Origin: Actinomadura nitritigenes
GTDB taxonomy: Bacteria; Actinomycetota; Actinomycetes; Streptosporangiales; Streptosporangiaceae
Reading direction: 5' to 3'
Length of the DNA: 64,000 bases
NCBI RefSeq assembly: GCF_017573545.1
Contig: NZ_JAGEOK010000002.1
Span: forward strand, 399,905 to 463,904
The notes beneath the pieces are model-generated. The model worked only from the letters and a program-made list of their open reading frames with translations, searched no databases and had not been told where the DNA came from. Position 1 is the stretch's first letter. Every line of letters begins with the position of its first letter. This document shows, one piece after another, positions 30,409 through 39,238 of this stretch. The translations under genes and the position numbers were made by a program.

Positions 30409-31092
30409 TCAGGACGCCGCGGGCGTGATCGTCAGCGGCTCGCCGATCACGACCGTGCCCGAGTAGGTGTAGGTGTCGGTGGTCTGCACGCCGGGGCAAC
30501 TGGTCGGGGCGACGAGCGACAGCGGGGCGCCGAGGGTCAGCGTGCGGCTGGAATTCGTGTACGTCATCGGCACCCGGTAGTGGTTCGGGGCCGAGGCGAC
30601 CCCGGGCGGCTGCAAAACCAGCAGGCACGTGTTCGACGACAGGGTCTGCGCGACGAGGGCGGGGATCTGCGGGGCGCTCGTGTCGATGTCGAGGAAGCCC
30701 GTCACGCGGCCCGCGGAAGCGTCGTAGCCGGTGCCGTACAGGAAGTCGGCGTTCTGCAGCGCCCGGTAGGCGTCGCCGAACCTCAGCGCCAGGCCGTTCG
30801 CGTCGGTGCAGTCGATGTAGTAGTCGTCGAGCAGGCCGAACCGCTGGCCGGCGGTGCGGCCCGTGGTGACGCGGCTCGCGAAGGTCAGGCCGGTCGAGCA
30901 GGTGATCCTGGCACCGGTCCGGTCGTTGGTCAGGACGGCGGTGCCGCCGGTGCCGTGCACCTCGGTGGCGCCTCCCGCGGACACGGTCCAGGCGGCGGCG
31001 GGTTCCACGGACGCCCGGGCGGCGGTGGTGCCGCCCAGGACGGCCGCCGCCGCGGCGGCGACGGTCACGGCGCGAGACATCGGACTGGGCAT
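30409..31092 (-). CDS. Secreted protein with four cysteines, function unknown
   Basis: A 227-residue protein with a signal peptide (MSRAVTVAAAAAAVLGG..., cleavage near ARA-SV). The mature part is beta-rich, with four Cys residues (RITCSTG, YIDCTD, NTCLLV, TSCPGV), enough for two disulfides. ATG 31092 follows GGAGGAGA with 8 bases spacing; the longer frame to 31176 is less likely. It resembles no enzyme family that I recognise. An extracellular structural or binding role is possible. Confidence 0.75.
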   Translation of the reverse strand: MPSPMSRAVTVAAAAAAVLGGTTAARASVEPAAAWTVSAGGATEVHGTGGTAVLTNDRTGARITCSTGLTFASRVTTGRTAGQRFGLLDDYYIDCTDANGLALRFGDAYRALQNADFLYGTGYDASAGRVTGFLDIDTSAPQIPALVAQTLSSNTCLLVLQPPGVASAPNHYRVPMTYTNSSRTLTLGAPLSLVAPTSCPGVQTTDTYTYSGTVVIGEPLTITPAAS

Positions 31093-31233
31093 GGCGATCG
31101 TCTCCTCCGCCCGCGGCTTGCGGGCATCGCGAAGCTGGCGGACCTGAGAGCGGATCGGCCGGGCGTCCCGTGACATCGGTACGCCCGATGTGACGCATGT
31201 CTCACCGGAGCGCCGGAGCCCGGTTCGCGGACG

Positions 31234-32622
31234 TCAGTTGTTCGAATCGGCCAGGAAGGCGAGGAGGTCCTGGCGGGTGATGAGGCCCTTGGGCTTGCCG
31301 TCCACGAGGACGACGGCGGCGCCGGACTTCTCCAGGACGCCGACGGCCTTGCTCACCGGCTCGCCGGAGCCGATCGTCGGCAGCGGTGCGGACATGTGCG
31401 CCTCGACCGGGTCCAGCAGGCCAGAGCGCTCCTTGACCAGGACGTCGAGCAGTTCGCTCTCCACGACCGAGCCGATCACCTCGGCCGCCATCACCGGCGG
31501 CTCCTCCTTCATCACCGGCAGCTGCGACACCTCGTACTCGCGCATGATCGAGATGGCGGTCTGCACGCTCTCGTGCGGGTGGACGTGCACGAACTCCGGC
31601 AGCGCCCCGCCCTTGCGGGTCAGCACCTCGTTCACGCGGGCCTCTTCGGTGGAGGAGGGCAGGAACCCGTAGTCCTCCATCCAGCTGTCGTTGAAGATCT
31701 TGCTGAGGTAGCCGCGGCCGCCGTCGGGGAGCAGGACCACGATGACCGCGTCCGGGTCGGCCTCGGCGGCGACGCGGAGCGCCGCGACGACCGCCATCCC
31801 GCAGGAGCCGCCGACGAGGAGGGCCTCCTCGCGGGCCAGCCGGCGGGTCATGAGGAAGGAGTCCTTGTCGGAGACCGCGATGACGTCGTCGCAGATGTCG
31901 CGGTCGTAGGTCTCCGGCCAGATGTCCTCGCCGACGCCCTCGGTCAGGTAGGGGCGGCCCGAGCCGCCCGAGTACACCGAGCCCTCCGGGTCGGCGCCGA
32001 TGATCTTGACCCGCCCGCCGGAGACCTCCTTGAGGTACCTGCCGGTGCCGCTGATGGTGCCGCCCGTGCCGATGCCCGCGACGAAGTGGGTGATGCGGCC
32101 CTCGGTCTGCTCCCACAGCTCCGGACCCGTCGTCTCGTAGTGCGACACCGGGTTCTGCGGGTTGGTGTACTGGTTCGGCTTCCACGCGCCGGGGATCTCG
32201 GCGGCGAGCCGGTCGGAGACCGAGTAGTAGGAGTCGGGGTGCTCCGGCGAGACGGCCGTCGGGCAGACCACGACCTCCGCGCCGTACGCGCGCAGCACGT
32301 CCACCTTGTCCTTGGCGACCTTGTCCGGGCAGACGAAGACGCACTTGTAGCCGCGCTCCTGGGCGACGATGGCCAGCCCGACGCCGGTGTTGCCGGAGGT
32401 CGGCTCGACGATCGTCCCGCCCGGCCGCAGCGCGCCGGACTTCTCCGCGGCGTCGATCATCCGGACCGCGATGCGGTCCTTCACCGAGCCGCCGGGGTTG
32501 AAGTACTCCACCTTGGCCAGCACCTGCGGGCCGCGCTCGTTCGGCGAGCCGCCGGTCACCTTGCGCAGCCGAACGAGAGGGGTGTTGCCCATCAGCTCGA
32601 CGAGCGAGTCGTGTACGTGCAC
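31234..32622 (-). CDS. cbs: Cystathionine beta-synthase
   Basis: A 462-residue PLP enzyme condensing serine (or O-acetylserine) with homocysteine or sulfide. The PLP lysine is K48 in FNPGGSVKDR, EPTSGNTGVG binds substrate and GIGTGGTISGTG binds the PLP phosphate. Residues about 335-462 are a pair of CBS domains (VQTAISIMREYEVSQLPVMK; LVDGKPKGLITRQDLLAFL), probably regulatory. GTG 32622 starts the usual HDSLVELMGNTPLVRL sequence and follows AAGGAC by 6 bases. With metB it provides both steps between homocysteine and cysteine. Confidence 0.94.
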   Translation of the reverse strand: MHVHDSLVELMGNTPLVRLRKVTGGSPNERGPQVLAKVEYFNPGGSVKDRIAVRMIDAAEKSGALRPGGTIVEPTSGNTGVGLAIVAQERGYKCVFVCPDKVAKDKVDVLRAYGAEVVVCPTAVSPEHPDSYYSVSDRLAAEIPGAWKPNQYTNPQNPVSHYETTGPELWEQTEGRITHFVAGIGTGGTISGTGRYLKEVSGGRVKIIGADPEGSVYSGGSGRPYLTEGVGEDIWPETYDRDICDDVIAVSDKDSFLMTRRLAREEALLVGGSCGMAVVAALRVAAEADPDAVIVVLLPDGGRGYLSKIFNDSWMEDYGFLPSSTEEARVNEVLTRKGGALPEFVHVHPHESVQTAISIMREYEVSQLPVMKEEPPVMAAEVIGSVVESELLDVLVKERSGLLDPVEAHMSAPLPTIGSGEPVSKAVGVLEKSGAAVVLVDGKPKGLITRQDLLAFLADSNN

Positions 32623-32809
32623 CGCGACGTCCTTGTCGTTCAGTGTGTCGGAATTCCACGGGTCGGGCGCCCGTTCCAGCAGCGTGTGACGCAGGGGAAC
32701 CGGACGCACCACAGGGGGATGCCCCAGCACCGACGGTAGCCGAGATCGGCCCCGCGGGCATCGAACGGCCCCCGCGAGGGTACAACTCGATCACGGAGGG
32801 TCAACGGAC

Positions 32810-33829
32810 ATGCTGAGAGCGTTCACAGCGCGCCGGATCGCGGCGGCCGCGGCCTACGGCGGCGGGGGCATCACGGCCCTCGGCGGCATCACGTTCGGGC
32901 TGCTCGTCGCGGAGGCCAAGCTCGCCCGCAAGATCATCCAGGCGACGCCGAACGGGGATCCGCCGGCGGCGGACGGCCTGTACGGCGAGGCGCTCTCCGG
33001 CCCGCCGCTGTCGCTGGTGATGCTGGGCGACTCGACCGCGGCGGGGCTCGGCGTGCACGACGCCGACGAGACGCCGGGGGCCATGCTGGCCGCGGGGCTG
33101 GCGGCGATCGCCGAGCGGCCCGTCCGGATGACGAACGTGGCGCGCTCGGGCGCCCGGTCGGCCGAGCTGGAGGACCAGACCGACCGGGCGCTGCAGGTCC
33201 GGCCGGACATCGCCGTCATCATGATCGGCGCGAACGACGTGACGGGACGCGTGCCGCCGGGCACGTCGGTGCGGTACCTGGCGGACGCGGTGGTGCGGTT
33301 GCGCGCGGCGGGCTGCCAGGTGGTGGTCGGCACGTGCCCCGACCTCGGCACGATCAAGCCGCTGATGCAGCCGCTGAAGTGGATCGCGCGGCGGGCGAGC
33401 CGGCAGCTGGCCGCGGCGCAGACGATCGCGGCGGTGGAGCGGGGCGCGCGCTCGGTGTCGCTCGGCGACCTGCTGGGCCACGAGTTCGCCGCGGACCCGA
33501 TCTCGATGTTCAGCGAGGACCGCTACCACCCGTCCGCGCGGGGCTATGCCGCCGCCGCGGCGGCCGTGCTGCCGTCGATGGCGCACGCGCTCGGCGTGGA
33601 GCCCGATCTCGGCGCGCTGCCGGATCCGCGGCTCGGCGAGGCCGTGCTGCCGGTGTACCTGGCGGCGGCCGAGGCGGCGGAGATCTCCGGCACGGAGGTG
33701 TCGGGCGCGTCCGTGGCGGGCCGCGACCGGGGTCCCCGGGGGCGGTGGGCGCGGCTGCTGCGCCGCCGCTCCGCGCCGGCCGCCGACACCACGCCGCCGT
33801 CCACGGCCGTCGCTCCGGACATCGCCTGA
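32810..33829 (+). CDS. SGNH/GDSL hydrolase, membrane-anchored
   Basis: A 339-residue protein. A hydrophobic N-terminus (about 10-35) is a signal anchor. The SGNH blocks are visible: I, LGDS75TAAGLGV; II/III, IMIGANDVTG; V, DRYHPSARGY with catalytic Asp and His. The C-terminal 80 residues are Arg/Ala/Pro-rich and disordered. Relatives act as lipases, esterases or acyl-glycan deacetylases; the substrate is unknown. It diverges from cbs with a gap of 187 bases. Confidence 0.87.
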   Translation: MLRAFTARRIAAAAAYGGGGITALGGITFGLLVAEAKLARKIIQATPNGDPPAADGLYGEALSGPPLSLVMLGDSTAAGLGVHDADETPGAMLAAGLAAIAERPVRMTNVARSGARSAELEDQTDRALQVRPDIAVIMIGANDVTGRVPPGTSVRYLADAVVRLRAAGCQVVVGTCPDLGTIKPLMQPLKWIARRASRQLAAAQTIAAVERGARSVSLGDLLGHEFAADPISMFSEDRYHPSARGYAAAAAAVLPSMAHALGVEPDLGALPDPRLGEAVLPVYLAAAEAAEISGTEVSGASVAGRDRGPRGRWARLLRRRSAPAADTTPPSTAVAPDIA

Positions 33830-33860
33830 CGCGGCCGGTCGGGCCGGGACTCCCCGCCCA

Positions 33861-33891
33861 GGTGAGTAAGCGGATACTTATTAGACTCACC
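33861..33891. promoter_or_regulatory. Inverted repeat upstream of the thiolase gene
   Basis: GGTGAGT (33861-33867) and ACTCACC (33885-33891) are perfect inverted repeats, with TAAG/CTTA nested off-centre inside an unusually AT-rich 30-bp patch. A promoter candidate TTGCGC-N19-TAGATT follows (33916-33946). It could be a TetR-type operator for the thiolase gene or a terminator of the preceding hydrolase. Confidence 0.45.
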
Positions 33892-34028
33892 GTCAGCACA
33901 GCCGGAGGGGCCGGGTTGCGCGCGGGTGCGGCGCGGGAGCTAGATTGCTGGTGACCGGCGAGTAACACCGTCCGCCCGCGATGGTCGCGCCGGGTCCGGA
34001 GACGGCCGCTGAGACAGGAGACCCGCAC

Positions 34029-35249
34029 ATGCCCGAGGCAGTCATCGTCGCCACCGCGCGCTCGCCCATCGGACGCGCCTTCAAGGGGTCGCTGAAGGAC
34101 ATCCGGCCCGACGACCTCACCGCCCAGATGATCACCGCCGCGATGGCGAAGGTCCCGCAGCTCGACCCGTCGCAGATCGACGACCTGCTGCTCGGCTGCG
34201 GGCTCCCCGGCGGCGAGCAGGGCTACAACATGGCCCGCGTGGTGTCGGTCCTGCTCGGCTGGGACAACGTGCCCGGCGCGACCATCACCCGCTACTGCTC
34301 GTCCTCGCTCCAGACGACCCGGATGGCGCTGCACGCGATCAAGGCCGGCGAGGCGGACGTCATCGTGTCGGCCGGCGTCGAGACCGTCAGCCGGTTCGCC
34401 AAGGGCAGCAGCGACGGCCTGCCGGACACCCAGAACCCGGTCTTCGCCGACGCGCAGGCCCGCACCGCCAAGTCCGCCGAGGGCGGCGCGCCGGTGTGGC
34501 ACGACCCGCGCCAGGACGACCAGGTCCCCGACATCTACATCGCGATGGGGCAGACCGCCGAGAACGTCGCCGGGATGCGCGGCGTCAGCCGGCAGGCGCA
34601 GGACGAGTTCGGCGTCCGCTCGCAGAACCTGGCGGAGAAGGCCCTCGCCAACGGGTTCTGGGAGAAGGACATCACCCCGGTGACCCTGCCCGACGGCACC
34701 GTGGTGTCCAAGGACGACGGCCCCCGGCCCGGCACCTCCTACGAGAAGGTGTCGCAGCTCCAGCCGGTGTTCCGCCCGGACGGGACGGTCACCGCGGGCA
34801 ACTGCTGCCCGCTGAACGACGGCGCCGCCGCGGTCGTCATCATGAGCGACACCAAGGCCGCCGAGCTCGGCCTCACGCCGCTGGCCCGGATCGTCTCGAC
34901 CGGCGTCACCGGCCTGTCCCCCGAGATCATGGGCCTCGGCCCGGTGGAGGCGTCGAAGAAGGCGCTGGCCCTGGCCGGCATGACCATCGGCGACATCGAC
35001 CTCGTCGAGATCAACGAGGCGTTCGCCGCGCAGGTGCTGCCGTCCGCCGAGGACCTCGGCATCGACCTCGACAAGCTGAACGTCAACGGCGGCGCGATCG
35101 CGGTCGGCCACCCGTTCGGCATGACCGGCGCCCGGATCACCTCCACGCTGGTGAACAGCCTGAAGTTCCACGACAAGCAGTTCGGGCTGGAGACCATGTG
35201 CGTGGGCGGCGGCCAGGGCATGGCGATGGTCCTGGAGCGGCTCTCCTGA
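34029..35249 (+). CDS. Acetyl-CoA C-acyltransferase (thiolase)
   Basis: A 406-residue thiolase. The nucleophile is C90 in RYCSSSLQT, the second His/Cys pair is H361 (AVGHPFGMTGAR) and C391 (CVGGGQG), and NEAFAAQ carries the third conserved motif. It either degrades 3-ketoacyl-CoA in beta-oxidation or condenses acetyl-CoA; which one is unclear. The start ATG 34029 follows AGGAG with 9 bases spacing. It is a single-gene transcript bounded by its own promoter region and a strong terminator, without the usual hydroxyacyl-CoA dehydrogenase partner. Confidence 0.93.
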   Translation: MPEAVIVATARSPIGRAFKGSLKDIRPDDLTAQMITAAMAKVPQLDPSQIDDLLLGCGLPGGEQGYNMARVVSVLLGWDNVPGATITRYCSSSLQTTRMALHAIKAGEADVIVSAGVETVSRFAKGSSDGLPDTQNPVFADAQARTAKSAEGGAPVWHDPRQDDQVPDIYIAMGQTAENVAGMRGVSRQAQDEFGVRSQNLAEKALANGFWEKDITPVTLPDGTVVSKDDGPRPGTSYEKVSQLQPVFRPDGTVTAGNCCPLNDGAAAVVIMSDTKAAELGLTPLARIVSTGVTGLSPEIMGLGPVEASKKALALAGMTIGDIDLVEINEAFAAQVLPSAEDLGIDLDKLNVNGGAIAVGHPFGMTGARITSTLVNSLKFHDKQFGLETMCVGGGQGMAMVLERLS

Positions 35250-35261
35250 CGACCGGCCCGC

Positions 35262-35313
35262 GGTGGCCCGTGCCGGAGCGCTTGCGCGCCCGGCACGGGC
35301 CACCTGCGCTTTT
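35262..35313 (+). terminator. Intrinsic terminator of the thiolase gene
   Basis: GGTGGCCCGTGCCGG (35262-35276) pairs perfectly with its complement at 35290-35304, loop of 13, followed by TGCGCTTTT. This is the clearest hairpin-plus-T-tract in the window. Confidence 0.88.
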
Positions 35314-35327
35314 CCGGGGGACCTCCC

Positions 35328-35350
35328 CGTTACGAATGATCTACGTAACG
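35328..35350. promoter_or_regulatory. Operator candidate CGTTACG-N9-CGTAACG
   Basis: A perfect 7-bp inverted repeat with a 9-bp AT-rich spacer lies about 90 bases before the DUF4287 gene. The geometry suits a dimeric helix-turn-helix repressor. It is immediately followed by ACGTAAAAGATAGG, a possible -10 region. Confidence 0.5.
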
Positions 35351-35437
35351 TAAAAGATAGGTCCCCGTTAGGGGGTTGTCACATACGGGCCGGTGTTGCA
35401 GAGTGCCAGGAAGAGCCCCGCGACCTGGAGGTGCCAA

Positions 35438-35665
35438 TTGTCACTGAACCACTCGCCGGAGACGCACAGCAAGCTGATCGCCCGCATCCCGTTGGTCACA
35501 GGACGTGACCTCCCCGAGTGGTTCTCGACGATCGAGAACGGTCCCTCGTTCACCCGCTGCGAGGAACGGAGCACCTGGCTGGCCGAGGAGCACAACCTCT
35601 CCCACGGCTACGCCTCCGCCCTCGTCCGCGAGCACGAGCGGGCGCGCCGCGAGCGTCACTACTGA
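35438..35665 (+). CDS. DUF4287 domain-containing small protein
   Basis: A 75-residue cytoplasmic protein matching DUF4287: SKLIARIPLVTGRDLPEWFS, then WLAEEHNLSHGYASALVREH. The start is TTG 35438, supported by GGAGG 7 bases upstream; no ATG or GTG in this frame has a comparable ribosome binding site. The gene has its own promoter region with a palindromic operator candidate. DUF4287 has no known function. Confidence 0.8.
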   Translation: MSLNHSPETHSKLIARIPLVTGRDLPEWFSTIENGPSFTRCEERSTWLAEEHNLSHGYASALVREHERARRERHY

Positions 35666-35800
35666 CCGCCTCGCGAGCCGCCGACAACCGCATACGGCCG
35701 AACTTCATACGGACCTGGTGGGATCCCGCCGACGGACGCCCCCGCCGTCGTGCCGCTGCGCCCGAGCAGACGCCACGACCCTGGCGCAGAGATCCCGCAC

Positions 35801-35837
35801 CCGATCAGCCCCTCGCCGCCGGCGAGGGGCTGATCGG
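35801..35837. terminator. Perfect 17-bp hairpin downstream of the tRNA gene
   Basis: CCGATCAGCCCCTCGCC (35801-35817) pairs with its complement at 35821-35837, loop GCC. It lies 11 bases beyond the 3' end of the minus-strand tRNA and 135 bases beyond the DUF4287 gene. It may terminate both or stabilise the tRNA precursor. Confidence 0.7.
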
Positions 35838-35848
35838 TGCGCGCACGG

Positions 35849-35921
35849 TGCCCCTGGTCGGACTCGAACCGACACAATGGCTCTTTTAGGGAGCCCGCCT
35901 CTGCCATTGGGCTACAGGGGC
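35849..35921 (-). tRNA. tRNA-like gene, predicted anticodon UAA, class I (short variable arm)
   Basis: A 73-nt cloverleaf on the minus strand. The acceptor stem is GCCCCTG/CAGGGGC (7 perfect pairs), discriminator A73. The D arm has GCC/GGC with GG in the loop. The anticodon stem is GGCTC/GAGCC with loop CCTAAAA, so positions 34-36 read UAA and position 33 is C rather than the nearly universal U. The variable loop is 5 nt (ATTGT). The T arm is GTCGG/CCGAC with loop TTCGAGT. CCA is not encoded. Anticodon UAA would read leucine codon UUA, but bacterial leucine tRNAs have a long variable arm, so identity is unclear. Confidence 0.75.
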
Positions 35922-36029
35922 GGCGTCATCATATCCGGAGGGTGACCGTGGAGACGGCCAGGTCAGCGCACCCGGGGCGCGCGTCGCCGAGCGGACGCCC
36001 GGGGTCGCGACCGCGGGGAACGCGCCCCC

Positions 36030-37379
36030 TCAGCCGTCCTTGGCGGTGCGGCCCGCCGCGAGCTCGAACTCCTGGCGGGGCGACTCCAGCTCGCCGAGCG
36101 AGACGATCTCGCGCCGGAAGAACAGCGCGAGCGTCCAGTCCGCGGTGATGCGGAACTTGCGGTTGACGGTCGGCATCCGCGACAGGTGATAGGTGCGGTG
36201 CATGAACCACGCGGGCAGCCCGCGCAGCTTGAGCCCGTAGACGTTCGCGACGCCCTTGTGCAGGCCCAGGCTCGCGACGGACCCGACGTACTTGTGCTCG
36301 TAGACCTTCCGGGGCTCGCCGCGCAGGTCCGCCACGATGTTGTCGCCGAGCCGCTTGGCCTGCCGGACCGCGTGCTGGGCGTTCGGCGCGGTGAACTCGG
36401 CGAAGCCGGACCGGTCGGGCACCGCCGCGTTGTCCCCGGCCGCGTACACGCCGTCGAGGCCCTCGACGGTCAGCTCGTCGGTCGTCCTGATCCGGCTCTT
36501 GTCGTCCAGCGGCAGGTCGCTCTCCTTGACGACGGGGTGCGGCTTCACCCCGGCCGTCCAGACGAGGGTGCCTGCGTCGAACTCATCGCCGTCGCTCAGC
36601 ACGATGTGCCGCTTCTCGGCGGACTTCAGCAGCGTCTCCAGCTTGACCTCGATGCCGCGGCGGCGCAGCGCCTCGGTCGTCCACCGCCCCATCTCGGGAC
36701 CGACCTCCGGCAGGATCCGGTCGGTCGCCTCGACCATCATCCACCGCATGTCGGACCGCTCGATGCCCGGATAGAACCTGCAGGCGTCGCGGGCCAGGTC
36801 CTCCAGCTCGGCGAGCGCCTCGATCCCCGCGAACCCGGCGCCGACGAACACGAACGTCAGCGCCCGCCTGCGGACCTCCTCGTCGTCGGGGTTGGAGGCG
36901 GCGATGTCGAGCTGGTGCAGCACGTGGTTGCGCAGGAAGATGGCCTCCTCGACCGTCTTGAAGCCGATCCCGCACTCGGCGAGGCCGGGGATGGGCAGCG
37001 TGCGGGAGATGGAGCCGAGCGCCACCACGAGCCGGTCGTAGCCGATCGTCCGCTCCGGCACCCCCGCGGTCCGTGCGCCCGCCGGGCGGACGGTCACGCT
37101 GCGCGAGGCGTGGTCGATCCGCGTGACGTACCCGTTGACGATCCGGCAGCGCGGCAGGACGCGGCGCAGCGGCGCGACGACGTGCCGCGGTTCCAGGTTC
37201 CCGGCCGCCGCCTCCGGAAGGAACGGCTGGTAGGTCATGTAGGACTGGGGCTCGATGACGGTGACGGCGATCTCGCCGCGCCGCAGCTCGCCGCGCAGCC
37301 GCTTCTGCAGCCGCAGGGCCGTGTACATGCCGACGTAGCCGCCGCCGACGATCACGATGTGCTTGCGCTCGGAAGGCAT
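36030..37379 (-). CDS. ndh: Type II NADH dehydrogenase (NDH-2)
   Basis: A 449-residue membrane-associated flavoprotein that passes electrons from NADH to menaquinone without pumping protons. It has an N-terminal FAD motif (IVIVGGGYVGMYTALRLQ), a central NADH motif (FVFVGAGFAGIEALAELEDL), the second FAD motif GVYAAGDNAAVPD and the quinone-site-like APNAQHAVRQAKRLGDN. The C-terminus contains an aromatic-rich amphipathic stretch (LPAWFMHRTYHL) that may hold it at the membrane. Start ATG 37379 is conserved in position; a GTG at 37406 is the alternative. The tRNA gene lies 108 bases downstream on the same strand. Confidence 0.92.
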   Translation of the reverse strand: MPSERKHIVIVGGGYVGMYTALRLQKRLRGELRRGEIAVTVIEPQSYMTYQPFLPEAAAGNLEPRHVVAPLRRVLPRCRIVNGYVTRIDHASRSVTVRPAGARTAGVPERTIGYDRLVVALGSISRTLPIPGLAECGIGFKTVEEAIFLRNHVLHQLDIAASNPDDEEVRRRALTFVFVGAGFAGIEALAELEDLARDACRFYPGIERSDMRWMMVEATDRILPEVGPEMGRWTTEALRRRGIEVKLETLLKSAEKRHIVLSDGDEFDAGTLVWTAGVKPHPVVKESDLPLDDKSRIRTTDELTVEGLDGVYAAGDNAAVPDRSGFAEFTAPNAQHAVRQAKRLGDNIVADLRGEPRKVYEHKYVGSVASLGLHKGVANVYGLKLRGLPAWFMHRTYHLSRMPTVNRKFRITADWTLALFFRREIVSLGELESPRQEFELAAGRTAKDG

Positions 37380-37643
37380 AACGGGACCGATACCCGCATC
37401 CGCCACCGGATCACGCCAAACGCGTCACAGCGGAAAGATCGTCTGAAGGTGCGAACTTCCCCGGGCACCCCGGCATCTCACCGTACGTACCAGCAAGAGA
37501 GAGGACGGGCCGGGACAGGGCCGTACGGGGGCGCCAAGCGCCGCCGACGGCGACCGGAACAGGGGCCGGTCGGCGCGGCTTCAGCGGCCGCTTGGCCAAG
37601 GCCCTGCCCCGCCGTCGACGACTCGTATCAGGGGTGTGCGAAC

Positions 37644-38285
37644 ATGCAACGAATCATCTGGGGAACCGTGGCCGCGGCGGCACTGACCGCAGCCCTCACC
37701 GGATGCGACGCCAGCTTCACCGCCAGCCCCTCGTCCAACGCGAGCAGCCCGCCCGCGAGTACGTCCACGCAGAACGGCTCACCACACCATAGCGGACCCG
37801 GCGGGGGAGGCGGTACCTCCACCACGACCGGAACCGGCAACGGCTCCCGTCCCAACGGCACCGGGATACGCCACTGCACGACCTCCGACTTCAACGCGTC
37901 GGTGTACTCGAACGGGAACGCGGGCGCCGGCCAGCGGTACGCCACGCTCCAGCTGGAGAACGCCTCCGGGTCGTCCTGCACGACCGGCGGCTGGTCCGGG
38001 CTCGGCCTCGTCAACGCCAACGGCGCGCTCCCGACGAGGGTCGTCCGCGAGGGCAGCGCCCGCACGATCACGATCCCGGCCGGCGCCTCCGCCTACGAGC
38101 AGCTGCACTGGGGGGTCGTCCCGGGCGAGGGCGAGAGCGAGACCGGCCAGTGCGAGCCCACCGCCAGGGCGCTGCACATCATCCCGCCCAACCAGACCAC
38201 GCACATCAGCGTGAACTGGGTGGGGAGCCCCGTCTGCCAGCACGGCCAGATCCGGCTGACGCCGATCGTGCTCGGCAAGATGTGA
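37644..38285 (+). CDS. DUF4232 lipoprotein
   Basis: A 213-residue protein. The signal peptide ends in the lipobox LTGC (about 18-21), then about 55 disordered Ser/Thr/Pro/Gly residues and a C-terminal DUF4232 domain (about 80-213: YATLQLENASGSSCTTGGWS; INVNWVGSPVC-like end). Four conserved Cys residues (HCTT, SSCTT, GQCEP, PVCQ) probably form disulfides. DUF4232 proteins are common actinomycete surface lipoproteins without known function. ATG 37644 follows AGGGGTG. Confidence 0.85.
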   Translation: MQRIIWGTVAAAALTAALTGCDASFTASPSSNASSPPASTSTQNGSPHHSGPGGGGGTSTTTGTGNGSRPNGTGIRHCTTSDFNASVYSNGNAGAGQRYATLQLENASGSSCTTGGWSGLGLVNANGALPTRVVREGSARTITIPAGASAYEQLHWGVVPGEGESETGQCEPTARALHIIPPNQTTHISVNWVGSPVCQHGQIRLTPIVLGKM

Positions 38286-38310
38286 CCCGCCCCCGCGCGG
38301 ACGCGGCGCG

Positions 38311-39132
38311 CTACCCGTAGTCGCGAGCGCGGACGAAGACGGCGTCGAGCATGCCCTCGGTGACCCGTCCGGTGAAGGTGTTCTGCTGGCTCGGGTGGTA
38401 GCACCCCAGCAGCAGCACCGGATCCCGGCGGGCCGCCGAGGGCGGCGGCGCCAGCTCGACCTCGGCGCCGTGCCCGAACTTCGGGCGCGGCCGCGGCACC
38501 TCGTATCCGGCCTGCTTCAGCGCGGGCCACACGCCCTGCCACGCGAACCCGCCGAGGCACACGACGCACCGGACGCTCCCCGCGACGTCCTCGACCTCGC
38601 GCGCCAGCCACGGCAGGCACGTCGTGCGCTCCAGCGGCGTCGGCTTGTTGTCGGGCGGCGCGCACCGCACGGTCGCGGCCATCCGCGCGCCGATCAGCCG
38701 CTGCCCGTCGCCCGCGTGCACGCTCGTGGCCTGCGACGCGAGCCCCACCCGGTGCAGCGACGCGAACAGCCAGTCGCCCGACCGGTCGCCGGTGAAGATC
38801 CGGCCGGTGCGGTTGCCGCCGTGCGCCGCGGGCGCCAGCCCCACGATCAGGATGCGCGGCTCCGGATCGCCCCAGCCGGGGATCGGCCGCCCCCAGTACT
38901 CCTCGTCGGCGAACGCCCGCCGCCGCTCCACCGCGACCCTCTCCCGCCACTCCACCAGCCGGTCGCACGCCCGGCACACCGACTGCCGCGCGCACAGCTC
39001 CGCCAGGTCCGGCGCCCCGGCGGCGAGCTCGATGACGTCGCCGGCGCCGTGCGCGACGGGGGTGTCCGGGGCGGCCGGGTCGTCGGGCCATCCCGTCCCA
39101 GGTGGCACATGGGGAGCGCGCGCATCGGTCAT
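38311..39132 (-). CDS. Type-5 uracil-DNA glycosylase (UdgB), 4Fe-4S
   Basis: A 273-residue DNA repair enzyme that removes uracil and other deaminated bases. Motif A is [19 protein letters not shown], which lacks the catalytic Asp of family 1 as in other type-5 enzymes, and motif B is [10 protein letters not shown]. The iron-sulfur cluster cysteines are in [15 protein letters not shown] and in TTCLPW and VRCVVC. The ATG at 39132 starts the protein; a longer frame has no support. It is divergent from the DUF2510 gene. Confidence 0.9.
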   Translation of the reverse strand: MTDARAPHVPPGTGWPDDPAAPDTPVAHGAGDVIELAAGAPDLAELCARQSVCRACDRLVEWRERVAVERRRAFADEEYWGRPIPGWGDPEPRILIVGLAPAAHGGNRTGRIFTGDRSGDWLFASLHRVGLASQATSVHAGDGQRLIGARMAATVRCAPPDNKPTPLERTTCLPWLAREVEDVAGSVRCVVCLGGFAWQGVWPALKQAGYEVPRPRPKFGHGAEVELAPPPSAARRDPVLLLGCYHPSQQNTFTGRVTEGMLDAVFVRARDYG

Positions 39133-39238
39133 GCCCCCGATCCTCGCACGCCCCGGCGACGCCCCTCGGTACGATGCGGTTCCGCCGGTCGGGGACGCGG
39201 GGCGTCCGGCGTGCGCCATTGCCGAGCGGAGGCATCCC

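Noticed and set aside
36186..37643. Extension of the DUF4232 lipoprotein frame far upstream
   Set aside because: The upstream part is antisense to ndh. The signal peptide and lipobox place the start at 37644.
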